Shown piece after piece: positions 54,255 to 61,648 of a stretch of DNA of 64,000 bases. A model generated the notes under the pieces. It made no database searches and had not been told where the DNA came from. It saw only the letters and a program-made list of their open reading frames with translations. This DNA is from a virus. Where the stretch lies: positions 1-64,000 of the IMG/VR virus record IMGVR_UViG_3300008111_000048, one strand, 5' to 3'. The number at the start of each line of letters is the position of its first letter. Positions within the stretch are counted from its first letter, which is position 1. A program made the position numbers and the translations under genes.

Positions 54255-55171
54255 TCTTCGGCAAGACGTGCAAAGTACGAGAGTGCATCATCATCCTCAT
54301 CTTCCTCAACCGCAGCACGACGGGTAGGTTGCAGATTGTTGAGTTCGGTGCGAAGGTCTTCATCGAGTTCCTTCACAGGACCACGGGTGTTGTCCTCATC
54401 AAACTCTTCGGGATCTTGATAGCGGGGAGTGCCCTTGTTACCCAGTACATAATCAAGACGCTTCTTCAGTTCGTCATAGGACTTGAACTGATCGGCAGCA
54501 ACGAGTTCGGCAAGCGAATACTGCTTCTTCCAGATTGCTTCCATCGCATCATCGTCGTCCAGGAGAGCTTCAGAGCGAGCAAACTCAGAGGAGTCATAAT
54601 TGCGATAACCAGCGACATTCTTTGCCTTCAGTTTGAAGTTGGCACCAGCCCAGAAGTCAAACGGATCAATTGCTTCCTCATCTTCAAACTCAGGTTGCAT
54701 TGCAGCGGTGAGTTTGTCGAAGATCTTCTTACCATACTTGAACAGGAAGACCTTACCTTCATTGGCAGGGTTGGCAGGATCCTTCACCACATAAATATTG
54801 GACACATAGGTCAGTTTACGCTTCTGCTTACGGGCAAGTTCCTTACCAGCATCAGTGCCGTTGTTCCACAGTTCGGAGTTCAGTTCGGACACAGGATCTT
54901 TCTGACCCAGAGTGGTCAGCGAGTTCTCGATGTACCAACCACCAGGACCTTGGAAGGCGTGGGAATAAAGTTTCACAAACGGCAGGTCTTCGCCGTTGGG
55001 AGCAGGCAGGAAACGGATTACGGCATAACCATTGCCGCTCTTATCTACATCCAGTTTCCACAAGCGGTCATCACTAGAACCGCTGCTAGTATTCATTTTT
55101 TCTACTTCTTTGACCAATTTGGCAGTAAGATTGCCCAGCTTGGACTGCTTTTTAAGGTCGGAAAACGACAT
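54251..55171 (-). CDS. 32: Single-stranded DNA-binding protein gp32
   Basis: The 306-residue protein has a basic N-terminal segment (LKKQSKLGNLTAKLVKEVEK) for cooperativity, an OB core including YAVIRFLPAPNGEDLPFVKL, HAFQGPGGWYIENSLTT and FKYGKKIFDKL, and an acidic C-terminal tail (VEEDEDDDALSYFARLAEE). Length and layout match T4 gp32 (301). T4's zinc-binding motif is absent, as is typical in cyanophages. It coats ssDNA and organises replication and recombination. A sigma70-type promoter and a repeat-bearing leader precede it. Confidence 0.95.
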   Translation of the reverse strand: MSFSDLKKQSKLGNLTAKLVKEVEKMNTSSGSSDDRLWKLDVDKSGNGYAVIRFLPAPNGEDLPFVKLYSHAFQGPGGWYIENSLTTLGQKDPVSELNSELWNNGTDAGKELARKQKRKLTYVSNIYVVKDPANPANEGKVFLFKYGKKIFDKLTAAMQPEFEDEEAIDPFDFWAGANFKLKAKNVAGYRNYDSSEFARSEALLDDDDAMEAIWKKQYSLAELVAADQFKSYDELKKRLDYVLGNKGTPRYQDPEEFDEDNTRGPVKELDEDLRTELNNLQPTRRAAVEEDEDDDALSYFARLAEE

Positions 55172-55173
55172 TT

Positions 55174-55214
55174 GGATTACCTCGGATAAATTGGATTCGG
55201 GGGATTACTCGGAT
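55174..55214 (-). repeat. Duplicated element in the gp32 leader
   Basis: ATCCGAGGTAATCC (55174-55187) and ATCCGAGTAATCC (55202-55214) on the minus strand are direct repeats in the 43-nt leader; one copy lies next to the ATG. They could be a translational operator for gp32 autoregulation, as in T4, though no pseudoknot is evident. Confidence 0.6.
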
Positions 55215-55243
55215 AGTATAGCGAAAATTGAATCACCTGTCAA
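55215..55243 (-). promoter_or_regulatory. Sigma70-type promoter TTGACA-N17-TATACT for gp32
   Basis: Minus strand: TTGACA at 55238-55243 and TATACT at 55215-55220, 17-nt spacer. It lies inside the last codons of the upstream gene. It would drive gp32 and the Mom-like gene early. Confidence 0.85.
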
Positions 55244-55565
55244 TGAATTGTTTGAGTGACTCAATGGTTTTGTTCATACTACTGAATAAAACTTGCATAT
55301 CAGTCTCTGGTGGGAAACCCATCAGTGCTACTGACTTGCGTAGGTTCTCTTTCATCTCAACCGCTTGTGGGTCATCTGAAAGGGACAACCTAGTATACAT
55401 CACTCTCTGCTTTTCTAGCAAGAGCTCAAGTTTTTCAATGTGTTCCAGTTTAGTCTCACGGGGCATCATACCAAAAGTTAGAATGCTTCCGTAGATTTCT
55501 TCTTGTAACTTGTTGATTTCTCTCAGTTCGTCTTGAATAATGTCGGAGTCAAAAAAGCTACTCAT
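55233..55565 (-). CDS. DUF1825-family protein
   Basis: A 110-residue helical protein starting MSSFFDSDIIQDELREINKL. The FFDSDI start, the central EKLELLLEKQRVMYTRLSLS and the GFPPETDMQVLF segment match DUF1825, a family common in cyanobacteria and their myoviruses. It lies between gp32 and gp59, so it may act in replication or transcription, but no function is established. Its end contains the gp32 promoter. Confidence 0.75.
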   Translation of the reverse strand: MSSFFDSDIIQDELREINKLQEEIYGSILTFGMMPRETKLEHIEKLELLLEKQRVMYTRLSLSDDPQAVEMKENLRKSVALMGFPPETDMQVLFSSMNKTIESLKQFIDR

Positions 55566-55604
55566 CTATGATGTCCCTTAAAATTTTTTTGTAATTGAAC
55601 ATTT

Positions 55605-56060
55605 TTATTTAGATTTAGATTCATAATATTTCTGTTTTGATTGTAGTAATATCCGATCTTTATTTTGCTCATATCTTTCCTTTGCATGTAATATCATTTT
55701 TTCTCTATTTTCTCTATAATATTTTTTAGAATATTCCTTATTCTTATCTCTATTCTTTTTAGAGTATTCTAATCGTTTTTCTTTTAAAGATTCTTTATTT
55801 TCTTCTTTCCATTTTTTTACTCTTTCTTTATACTCTGGTTTATCTCTTGTTCTTTTTCTACTTTCTTTAAATGCCTTTAACTTCTCTTCTTCTGTTTTAT
55901 ATTTTTTATTTTTTTCTCCTATTGCTCTTTTAGCCTCATCGGTGTGATTCCAACCTGATATTCCCCAATTTCCAATATTTTCTGATTCTGGTAAAAAAGT
56001 ATCATTAATATAATCTGGTCCTTCAATATTTAAGAATGCATTTAATTTGCTACAGTCCAT
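55605..56060 (-). CDS. Homing-endonuclease-like protein with NUMOD-type motif
   Basis: I start at ATG 56060 (MDCSKLNAFLNIEGPDYIND), 24 nt after a perfect late promoter. 151 residues. WNHTDEAKRAIGEKNKKYKT resembles the NUMOD3 DNA-binding motif of phage homing endonucleases, followed by a very basic helical repeat region (RKRTRDKPEYKERVKKWKEE; KKNRDKNKEYSKKYYRENRE). No nuclease active site is visible, so it may be a truncated element or use an undetected domain. It interrupts the usual gp59-gp32 neighbourhood. Confidence 0.65.
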   Translation of the reverse strand: MDCSKLNAFLNIEGPDYINDTFLPESENIGNWGISGWNHTDEAKRAIGEKNKKYKTEEEKLKAFKESRKRTRDKPEYKERVKKWKEENKESLKEKRLEYSKKNRDKNKEYSKKYYRENREKMILHAKERYEQNKDRILLQSKQKYYESKSK

Positions 56061-56083
56061 TATTCTTTTAGTAGGGGTAATAC

Positions 56084-56091
56084 TATTTATA
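56084..56091 (-). promoter_or_regulatory. Late promoter TATAAATA (perfect T4 match)
   Basis: TATAAATA on the minus strand, 23 nt before ATG 56060, within an otherwise early/middle gene cluster; it would give the endonuclease its own late expression. Confidence 0.7.
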
Positions 56092-56149
56092 GTGTAAAGG
56101 CGGGACTTACACAAGTCAAATACCCCTACCCGACTTTGCTGCCCGCCAA

Positions 56150-56734
56150 TTATAAAATTATTTCTTTAAGTATTTTTTTATAACTGGAAATATCTACTTG
56201 AATGAAAGGAGAATACTTCTTAATCTTCAAGGAAACACACTCCCACACCGGGTCCAAAAGTTGCTTATCAAAAGTTTTCCCGAACAGGAATATTTTATCA
56301 TAAATCACTAGGGTTTCAAGGGAAATTTTCCCGCCCAGGAACTTTTTAAGGACGGGTGGATGACCTTTGGAACAATTCAAGGCATCGTCTAATTTGATTT
56401 CCGAGAATAATTCGTTGCTTTGTTCTTTGAACAAGTAAGTCAAACTCTGTTGGCGACGCATCCAATCTGCGTAAGTCCTTTCTCCAGAATTGATAATTTC
56501 TCCAATCCATAAGTTTTGTGGGTTGTCTGCGGATACAAAGTTTGATAATAGAAAATCTACAATTTCCCGATCGGAATACTTTCTCGATGTTTTTTCAAAC
56601 CAATATTTGTCTTTTCTTTTATTGAAAGATGTGATAGTGGCTCTTGATTTACCTCCATACTTAAAAAAGTCATATTTACTATTCGTAAAATGACTTTTCA
56701 TCGAAAGATAAGTTTGATATGTCTCAAATGGACT
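56150..56734 (-). CDS. 59: Replicative helicase loader gp59
   Basis: Started at ATG 56734 (MSPFETYQTYLSMKSHFTNS); the longer frame runs back into the gp33 gene. 194 residues. YDFFKYGGKSRATI, FNKRKDKYWFEKTSRKYSDR, FLLSNFV and NLWIGEI match T4 gp59 (217 residues), which loads the gp41 helicase onto gp32-coated forks. The ATG shares a base with the gp33 stop. gp32 and gp59 being close is the normal T4-like arrangement. Confidence 0.88.
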   Translation of the reverse strand, partial: SPFETYQTYLSMKSHFTNSKYDFFKYGGKSRATITSFNKRKDKYWFEKTSRKYSDREIVDFLLSNFVSADNPQNLWIGEIINSGERTYADWMRRQQSLTYLFKEQSNELFSEIKLDDALNCSKGHPPVLKKFLGGKISLETLVIYDKIFLFGKTFDKQLLDPVWECVSLKIKKYSPFIQVDISSYKKILKEIIL

Positions 56735-56994
56735 CATAACGGAAGTCGTGCTCTCGAAGTCTTTTTCATGAAGTTGAGACGTGTGGCATCCCATTTCAGA
56801 CGCTCTTTCAAAGGTTTTGAAATGAGCTTCACAACAGATTCTACTTCAAGACTATTAATTTCGCAATAGTGAACAATAGCATCAATATAATTGAAGTTTT
56901 CTTCCGCGACAATCTTTTCAATCTCAAGAGCAAACTTGGAAGGGGTTAAAAATTTACTTTCTATTGCCTGTTCTAGTTCTTTATTTGGTTCCAT
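56734..56994 (-). CDS. 33: Late transcription co-activator gp33-like protein
   Basis: Started at ATG 56994 (MEPNKELEQAIESKFLTPSK). 86 residues, with FALEIEKIVAEENFNYIDAI and SLEVESVVKLISKPLKERLK. This pattern and the position next to gp59 fit cyanophage gp33, which in T4 bridges RNA polymerase and the sliding clamp at late promoters. The late promoters seen in this window need such a factor (and gp55, outside the window). Overlaps the exonuclease gene by 14 nt. Confidence 0.75.
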   Translation of the reverse strand: MEPNKELEQAIESKFLTPSKFALEIEKIVAEENFNYIDAIVHYCEINSLEVESVVKLISKPLKERLKWDATRLNFMKKTSRARLPL

Positions 56995-57661
56995 AGAGCT
57001 CCAGTTTATCTCTAACAAACGTTCTAATGTATTTGCTGAGCAGTTTGATGTATTTTGATTTGTCTCGTTCTTCATAGACAACGCATTCTCCATTTTCACA
57101 AGCCATAATGATTACAAGTTTTTTGACTGAAATACCAGTCAGTTCGTATAGCATACAACCATATGCCATACATTGAACAAAATAGTGTTCAATCCACTCG
57201 CGTGGTTTTGGTTTTTTGGAAGTCTTAAAGTCAATTATTGCTAACTCGCCGTCATATTCGGCAATGCAGTCAACTGTCCCAGCAATTCCCAGTTGTTTAC
57301 TATATAGGGACCCTTCAAGGGCGTAAATATTATTTATACGTTTTAAATCCGTTTTCGCAATTTTAAACAGAAAATCCGCCATAGGCGCAACAGGCGGGAG
57401 ATTCTTATTATCCAGATAGTTTTCCACAAGAGAATGCATATCTGTGCCCCGAGAAGTAGCCGCTTTAGTAATTTTCTGCGCCTCCTCCTCACCAACCTTT
57501 TTGCGCCAGTTATCGAAGATTTCACGATTAAAATGACTCGTAACAGAAGTAATCGAAACTAAGCGAAGAAGACTTTCTTCATCTGGAACCTTATAATAGC
57601 GAATACCATCAATTGTTTCACGCTCCAACTTAGGGAGTTCAATATCAACACGTTTAAACAT
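56981..57661 (-). CDS. PD-(D/E)XK exonuclease-like protein (Cas4/RecB type)
   Basis: The 226-residue protein has a Cas4/RecB-family nuclease core: RGTDMHSLVENYL near residue 70, GIAGTVDCIAEYDGELAIID, then DFKTSKKPK (Asp-x(n)-Asp-x-Lys) and the following EHYFVQCMAYGCML (QxxxY motif). Phage members process DNA ends in replication and recombination. It lies between phoH and gp33 with 1-14 nt overlaps. Confidence 0.85.
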   Translation of the reverse strand: MFKRVDIELPKLERETIDGIRYYKVPDEESLLRLVSITSVTSHFNREIFDNWRKKVGEEEAQKITKAATSRGTDMHSLVENYLDNKNLPPVAPMADFLFKIAKTDLKRINNIYALEGSLYSKQLGIAGTVDCIAEYDGELAIIDFKTSKKPKPREWIEHYFVQCMAYGCMLYELTGISVKKLVIIMACENGECVVYEERDKSKYIKLLSKYIRTFVRDKLELYGTK

Positions 57662-58419
57662 TAAAAACCAGATTCCATTTTTGCGATGATGTATTCCTTA
57701 ACAAGTCCAGAACGAACAATGTCTTCTACACCAAATTCAATTATATCAAACGAAGGCATTTTACGCAAGACCGACATAAAATCAACGATACCATTACGCT
57801 CGTTTGTTTTTTGTAAGTCCGACTGAGATGCATCACCACAGAAACAAATCTTGGTATTCTCACCAACACGAGTAATAATAGAATCAAGCTCGTGGAAGTT
57901 TAGATTTTGAAACTCATCTACAATCACAATAGCATTATCAAGAGTCGTTCCACGAAGGAATGAAGTGCTCCAAAACTTAATAGTTTCTTGTGACTTCAAG
58001 TTACCATAAAGCATCTCAAAGTCTGCATCAGAAGGCATCTGGAACATATACTTCACCATATTCTTATAAGGAATCTGGTAAATGTCTGCTTTGTCCTCAT
58101 GAGAACCAGGCAAAAATCCAATCTCTCTTGTGGCGACTAGAGAGCGAACAAGGTAGATTCGTTCGTAAGGAGTTCTTTCATCCAGAACATCACACAGAGC
58201 ATTATAAAGAGTAATGAATGTTTTACCTGTTCCAGCACATCCATATGCTACAAGATGTTTTCCATCTACATAAGAATCGAAAAGACGTTTTTGATTATCT
58301 GTAAGGGGATCAATCTCAACTAAGTAATCTGCACTTAGAGGTTTTCTCCTTTTCATCTGTTTTGCAGTTAGACCAACTCCGATTGGTTGGTCAATATTGC
58401 CTCTTTTTCTTCTTGCCAT
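57661..58419 (-). CDS. phoH: PhoH-like P-loop ATPase
   Basis: The 252-residue protein has a Walker A GCAGTGKT (residues 60-67), Walker B IVIVDEFQN and CFCGDASQSD downstream, typical of PhoH. It is common in cyanophages. Its function is uncertain; it may be an RNA helicase/nuclease-type ATPase rather than a phosphate-stress protein. It shares single bases with neighbours on both sides. Confidence 0.93.
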   Translation of the reverse strand: MARRKRGNIDQPIGVGLTAKQMKRRKPLSADYLVEIDPLTDNQKRLFDSYVDGKHLVAYGCAGTGKTFITLYNALCDVLDERTPYERIYLVRSLVATREIGFLPGSHEDKADIYQIPYKNMVKYMFQMPSDADFEMLYGNLKSQETIKFWSTSFLRGTTLDNAIVIVDEFQNLNFHELDSIITRVGENTKICFCGDASQSDLQKTNERNGIVDFMSVLRKMPSFDIIEFGVEDIVRSGLVKEYIIAKMESGF

Positions 58420-58667
58420 TAGATTTTCTTTACGCGAGAACCAGGTGCTTTTGATGCCTTATGAAGGACATCATTCCATCCAGGATTACGATTGATCAGT
58501 TTATCTTTCCACTCACCAACCTCTCCAGGAGAAGGACAAGTCGAAGGATCAGACCAGTCACGAGTCCAGTCTGGATTATCATTTTTCCACTGGTCCCAGT
58601 CGTGGATACTCATTTCCACTTCTTTCTGTTCACCAGTTTTTGTATTCACTACAGGATATGTTGCCAT
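58419..58667 (-). CDS. Conserved phage protein (FmdB-like N-terminus)
   Basis: An 82-residue protein starting MATYPVVNTKTGEQKEVEMS, with HDWDQWKNDNPDWTRDW and GWNDVLHKASK. Its layout (short beta start, tryptophan-rich middle, basic end) resembles FmdB-like phage proteins lacking zinc cysteines. Common next to phoH in cyanophages. An AATAAATA late word lies 22 nt upstream. Confidence 0.75.
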   Translation of the reverse strand: MATYPVVNTKTGEQKEVEMSIHDWDQWKNDNPDWTRDWSDPSTCPSPGEVGEWKDKLINRNPGWNDVLHKASKAPGSRVKKI

Positions 58668-58688
58668 TGTTATAATTTCAAGATAATT

Positions 58689-58696
58689 TATTTATT
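58689..58696 (-). promoter_or_regulatory. Late promoter AATAAATA
   Basis: TAATAAATA on the minus strand overlapping the thyX stop, 22 nt before ATG 58667. Confidence 0.5.
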
Positions 58697-59351
58697 AGTA
58701 AATCCAACCTTCAAACTTTGTCCATTCAAGTGCTTCGGCAACTGCAGGAAACTGCTCAATAAACACATTTTTACAGGCAAGTGCAATGTCCATGTGTTCT
58801 TTCTGAGTCCCATTAGCAGAGCGAAGATTGATATAATGTATCCATGACCTGCACGATCCACTCATATAGATACGTGTGGGCGTCGCCAAGGGTAGTACAA
58901 ACCTTGCACACTCCTTAGCAACCCCATGGGCGAGAAGTTCCTTGTAGAGTTGCATAGAGTGCGTAAAATGCTCTTGAATTTTGCTCTGCAAAGTCAGTTT
59001 TTCATAGTCAGAAATATCATCAATCGAATTCTGACGATTCTTAGTATCTTGGCGACGCAAATCAGGAACGGGAATATACTCAGAGATCAATGACGTATCG
59101 GCATAACGCTGAGAAAACTCTTGGTAGGTGAAACTCCTGTGGCGCAGAATTTGTGCTGCGATACCACGATTCGTCTCAATCTCAAGAGTCATAAAAGACT
59201 GCTCAAAAACAGACCAATGATTATGCTTAATACAATAAGCAAGCAACTTGGCATAGTTTTCGTTGTCTTGATTCGCTGGGTTGCTAACTCTAGCAACATA
59301 CGCCATTGTTTGTTCTGCATCGGGCGTCACACTGATGAGTTTTACAGTCAT
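58695..59351 (-). CDS. thyX: Flavin-dependent thymidylate synthase ThyX
   Basis: The 218-residue protein has the ThyX signature RHRSFTYQEFSQRY (RHRx7SxRY, residues 70-83), plus RFVLPLATPTRIYMSGSCRS for dUMP and NLRSANGTQKEH for FAD/folate. It makes dTMP from dUMP using methylene-tetrahydrofolate and FAD, supplying thymidine for phage DNA. Overlaps the small gene upstream by 4 nt. Confidence 0.96.
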   Translation of the reverse strand: MTVKLISVTPDAEQTMAYVARVSNPANQDNENYAKLLAYCIKHNHWSVFEQSFMTLEIETNRGIAAQILRHRSFTYQEFSQRYADTSLISEYIPVPDLRRQDTKNRQNSIDDISDYEKLTLQSKIQEHFTHSMQLYKELLAHGVAKECARFVLPLATPTRIYMSGSCRSWIHYINLRSANGTQKEHMDIALACKNVFIEQFPAVAEALEWTKFEGWIY

Positions 59352-59524
59352 TTCTTTCCAAATCCTTTGAATGTGTGTGCTTCTAGTCTTGCAACTTCTT
59401 CTTCTGCCTCACGAAGACGTTTTTTCATCTCATGCATTTCAGTTTCACTATACAAGTGATTCTGTGCAACAAGTCTCTTCATCAATTTTAAGAGTTCTTT
59501 TGCTTTTTTAGTCTGTGTATCCAT
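59348..59524 (-). CDS. Small coiled-coil protein
   Basis: Started at ATG 59524 (MDTQTKKAKELLKLMKRLVA). 58 residues, one long charged helix (MHEMKKRLREAEEEVARLEA). Overlaps the upstream gene by 17 nt and thyX by 4 nt. Function unknown. Confidence 0.7.
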   Translation of the reverse strand: MDTQTKKAKELLKLMKRLVAQNHLYSETEMHEMKKRLREAEEEVARLEAHTFKGFGKK

Positions 59525-59672
59525 CGTCATCATCAAAAATCTCGTCGTAATCTGTGTGTGTTTGATTTTGTGGTGCTCTGTAAGCAGAAACGTCAGAATA
59601 AATTTCCACCTTTAAAGAATCTACCAACATTTCCAGATTACGGACAATTAGTTTTAGTTTGTCTCTGTCCAT
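59508..59672 (-). CDS. Small acidic protein (54 aa)
   Basis: ATG 59672 to TAA 59508, starting MDRDKLKLIVRNLEMLVDSL and ending in DDDDGYTD. It is the first gene after the terminator at 59704. Function unknown. Confidence 0.7.
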   Translation of the reverse strand: MDRDKLKLIVRNLEMLVDSLKVEIYSDVSAYRAPQNQTHTDYDEIFDDDDGYTD

Positions 59673-59703
59673 AGGATAGTATTCTCTCTAAGTATCATAA
59701 CAT

Positions 59704-59732
59704 AAAAAAAGGAGGGGATCAACCCCTCCTTG
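59704..59732 (-). terminator. Rho-independent terminator
   Basis: Minus strand: AAGGAGGGG-TTGAT-CCCCTCCTT followed by TTTTT. It lies just after the 28-residue membrane protein and ends the transcript coming from 60523. A strong terminator. Confidence 0.88.
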
Positions 59733-59737
59733 ATAAT

Positions 59738-59824
59738 TTACTTATAAAGCCACTGAATGTATGATGACAACAATATAGTCATCAGTGCAATCGCAGCAGT
59801 TGAAGATACAATAAATTGTGCCAT
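59738..59824 (-). CDS. Tiny membrane peptide (28 aa)
   Basis: ATG 59824 to TAA 59738, starting MAQFIVSSTAAIALMTILLS; almost the whole peptide is one hydrophobic span. Its ATG overlaps the stop of the gene upstream, and the terminator follows its stop by 5 nt. Tiny membrane peptides are common in cyanophages; function unknown. Confidence 0.65.
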   Translation of the reverse strand: MAQFIVSSTAAIALMTILLSSYIQWLYK

Positions 59825-59922
59825 CACTTTGCTGCAACTAGTTGTGCTAGTTGGGCTTGATGACGACGCTCTTCTTTTTGTTTTTGTTCTTTGATTATTT
59901 GAAGGAAGTTAAGTTTTTTCAC
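59824..59922 (-). CDS. Tiny charged helical peptide (32 aa)
   Basis: A GTG start at 59922 gives MKKLNFLQIIKEQKQKEERR then a Gln/Ala/Leu-rich helix. The start overlaps the stop of the gene upstream (GTGA) and the end overlaps the next ATG (TGATG region). Function unknown. Confidence 0.6.
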   Translation of the reverse strand: MKKLNFLQIIKEQKQKEERRHQAQLAQLVAAK

Positions 59923-60077
59923 TTCTGCACCTCCATGTTTTTACATGGGCGGTATGCTAATCCACGATATGTATTTTGTGGATGAGCAGGAGCATGAGTC
60001 TTGAGATACCAAGTTTCATACTCTTTCTTTGCATTGTCGGTGTCGTATTGACAACCTCTATAAACGGCTTTAGACAT
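59919..60077 (-). CDS. DUF4278-like small protein (52 aa)
   Basis: ATG 60077 to TGA 59919, starting MSKAVYRGCQYDTDNAKKEY and containing NTYRGLAYRPC. The paired YRG-x-x-Y motifs match DUF4278, a family of short proteins in cyanobacteria and cyanophages. Function unknown. Confidence 0.72.
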   Translation of the reverse strand: MSKAVYRGCQYDTDNAKKEYETWYLKTHAPAHPQNTYRGLAYRPCKNMEVQK

Positions 60078-60116
60078 TAGGTTTTCTCCTTAATTTTGAG
60101 GCTAAAGAGCGTTCCT

Positions 60117-60269
60117 TCAGTCGGCTTTTGCGTCTATTTTGCACTCCTTTGGAGAGATTTGTTTGATCTCCCATATCAAATCATTCTTAGCTTGTTTGGG
60201 AATGTTCTGTTGTTGAACTCTTCCCGCAATTAATTGTGCTTGAAGGCATGAAAGAATGAGTGTCTCCAT
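60117..60269 (-). CDS. Small conserved cyanophage protein
   Basis: Started at ATG 60269 (METLILSCLQAQLIAGRVQQ) by resemblance to cyanophage homologues; a GTG at 60323 would extend it by 18 residues. 50 residues, with two cysteines and a hydrophobic start that may be a weak signal peptide. Function unknown. Confidence 0.65.
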   Translation of the reverse strand: METLILSCLQAQLIAGRVQQQNIPKQAKNDLIWEIKQISPKECKIDAKAD

Positions 60270-60316
60270 AGATGAACGATCCGTTCCGAGTCGGCTTACT
60301 TCCGTCCTATTAAGTT

Positions 60317-60523
60317 TTAGCACCTTGTAATCACATCCTTTCGGAGTTCTAATAGCAATTGGTCTTCTTTTCTCTGGTGAACAACATCGTCGTTTTTAAC
60401 GATGTCCATTAGTTCCCACGCTGCGTTACAACTTATTGTGACTGGAAATTCAGTCTTATTAGGTTGTGGTGAGGCAACAGAAAGAAGTGGAACCCATGCT
60501 AAAAGCAAAAGTGCTTTAGTCAT
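60317..60523 (-). CDS. Small exported protein
   Basis: A 68-residue protein with a signal-peptide-like start (MTKALLLLAWVPLLSVAS, cleavage near residue 18) and two cysteines in the mature part (ISCNAAW; TRC at the end). A TATAAT lies at 60544-60549, 20 nt upstream. Function unknown. Confidence 0.68.
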   Translation of the reverse strand: MTKALLLLAWVPLLSVASPQPNKTEFPVTISCNAAWELMDIVKNDDVVHQRKEDQLLLELRKDVITRC

Positions 60524-60543
60524 AGGATGAACGTTAGAGGAAT

Positions 60544-60658
60544 ATTATACCTCTATTCATCTTATATAGGTGAGAAATATCTTGAAATAGTAACAATAGA
60601 TACAAAAATGTATCTATATTATACTAAAAAGCGTGAAGATTTGTGAAAACCCTCACGC
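60544..60658 (-). promoter_or_regulatory. Intergenic terminator and two -10 elements
   Basis: Minus strand: GCGTGA...TCACGC (60631-60658) with a 16-nt loop, then TTTTTAG, ends the transcript from upstream. It is followed by TATAAT at 60618-60623 and another at 60544-60549. Neither has a good -35 hexamer or AACTGG box. A ~27-bp TACATTTTTGTATC-type inverted repeat lies between. Confidence 0.5.
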
Positions 60659-60698
60659 AAGAAAATTTTGCCGGAAAAATTTTGCCTTATATGAGGAA

Positions 60699-61052
60699 TT
60701 ACTTTCGCTTTTTGGTTTTGGGTGATTGATAACCCCAGAGTTTAGGATTGACTCTACCATACCCAAAGTCAATGTCTTTTAAGTTTTCACGAAACTTATC
60801 CCAATACATATCAAACAAACGAGTTCTTGTTCCCCTGGTCAGATCAAAACAAATTTTTTCATCAACAATATACTTGATAATATAAGCATCATTTGGTGCT
60901 TCTTTGGTACAAACATCAGCATATGAACCATTTTCAACAAGAATGTCACACCCATAGCGAGACTTACAAGTTTCTTTTTCTGCTGGTGTCCAATAGTCCA
61001 TATGCTTTTCCGTACTTTGCGTTTGTTCAATCACATCACTAAGTTGACTCAC
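60699..61052 (-). CDS. Hypothetical phage protein
   Basis: I choose GTG 61052 (MSQLSDVIEQTQSTEKHMDY): GGGGAGGG lies just upstream and GTGA overlaps the preceding stop. 117 residues, five cysteines (ETCKSRYGCD; VCTKEA; ICFDLT), basic tail (PKTKKRK). Function unknown. Confidence 0.7.
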   Translation of the reverse strand: MSQLSDVIEQTQSTEKHMDYWTPAEKETCKSRYGCDILVENGSYADVCTKEAPNDAYIIKYIVDEKICFDLTRGTRTRLFDMYWDKFRENLKDIDFGYGRVNPKLWGYQSPKTKKRK

Positions 61053-61648
61053 GAACGCCCTCCCCAAGTAATATCAGGATATGCCTCAGAGACAATTTCC
61101 TTCGTAATCTTATACTTTTCGGATAGATTTTTATCCTTTACAAGGCAAATGATTTCTGCTTCAAGAGGATGAAGCCCTTCAAGAATATTAATAAACATTG
61201 TTTCACGACGAATGCTATTCAAAGCATCGTTACCACCTTTAATAAAGTGATAGAAGTTTACATACTCTCTACGAATCGTCGTGTGTCCTTGACGATCTGT
61301 TGCTCCAAGAGAGAATGATCCAGTCTCGTGCATCCTACGGATGTCCTCGGTAATCTTAGTGCTTAAAGAACCACTATAAGAAGTCTGTTCAGCATATCCA
61401 GAATAAGGAACAGGACCAGTTGGAAGAACAGAAATGATGGATTCATCAAAGTTCCAAATTAAAGTTGCCTTAAGCGAAGGATGCTCATATTTTTTAAGAA
61501 CTTCCACTTTCTTAGCATTGGACTTTTGCTTAGATACTAAATCAAATACTTCAAAAGCAAAAGGACTTGTTGGAAGTTCTACGATAGCAGTTTCTTTTAC
61601 TACCTTTGGTTTAGTCGTCGTTGTCTTCTTCTGTGTCGTCGTAGTCAT
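61049..61648 (-). CDS. DUF6433-like conserved T4-like phage protein
   Basis: Started at ATG 61648 (MTTTTQKKTTTTKPKVVKET). After a Thr/Lys-rich tail, FEVFDLVSKQKSNAKKVEVL, KYEHPSLKATLIWNFDESI and GGNDALNSIRRETMFINILE match a family conserved across T4-like phages (DUF6433), about 190-200 residues. Function unknown; it is usually in the replication-related part of the genome. Confidence 0.78.
   Translation of the reverse strand: MTTTTQKKTTTTKPKVVKETAIVELPTSPFAFEVFDLVSKQKSNAKKVEVLKKYEHPSLKATLIWNFDESIISVLPTGPVPYSGYAEQTSYSGSLSTKITEDIRRMHETGSFSLGATDRQGHTTIRREYVNFYHFIKGGNDALNSIRRETMFINILEGLHPLEAEIICLVKDKNLSEKYKITKEIVSEAYPDITWGGRS

Noticed and set aside
54329-55189. Long plus-strand frame opposite gp32
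   Set aside because: gp32 is certain; the antisense frame is an artefact of its codon usage.
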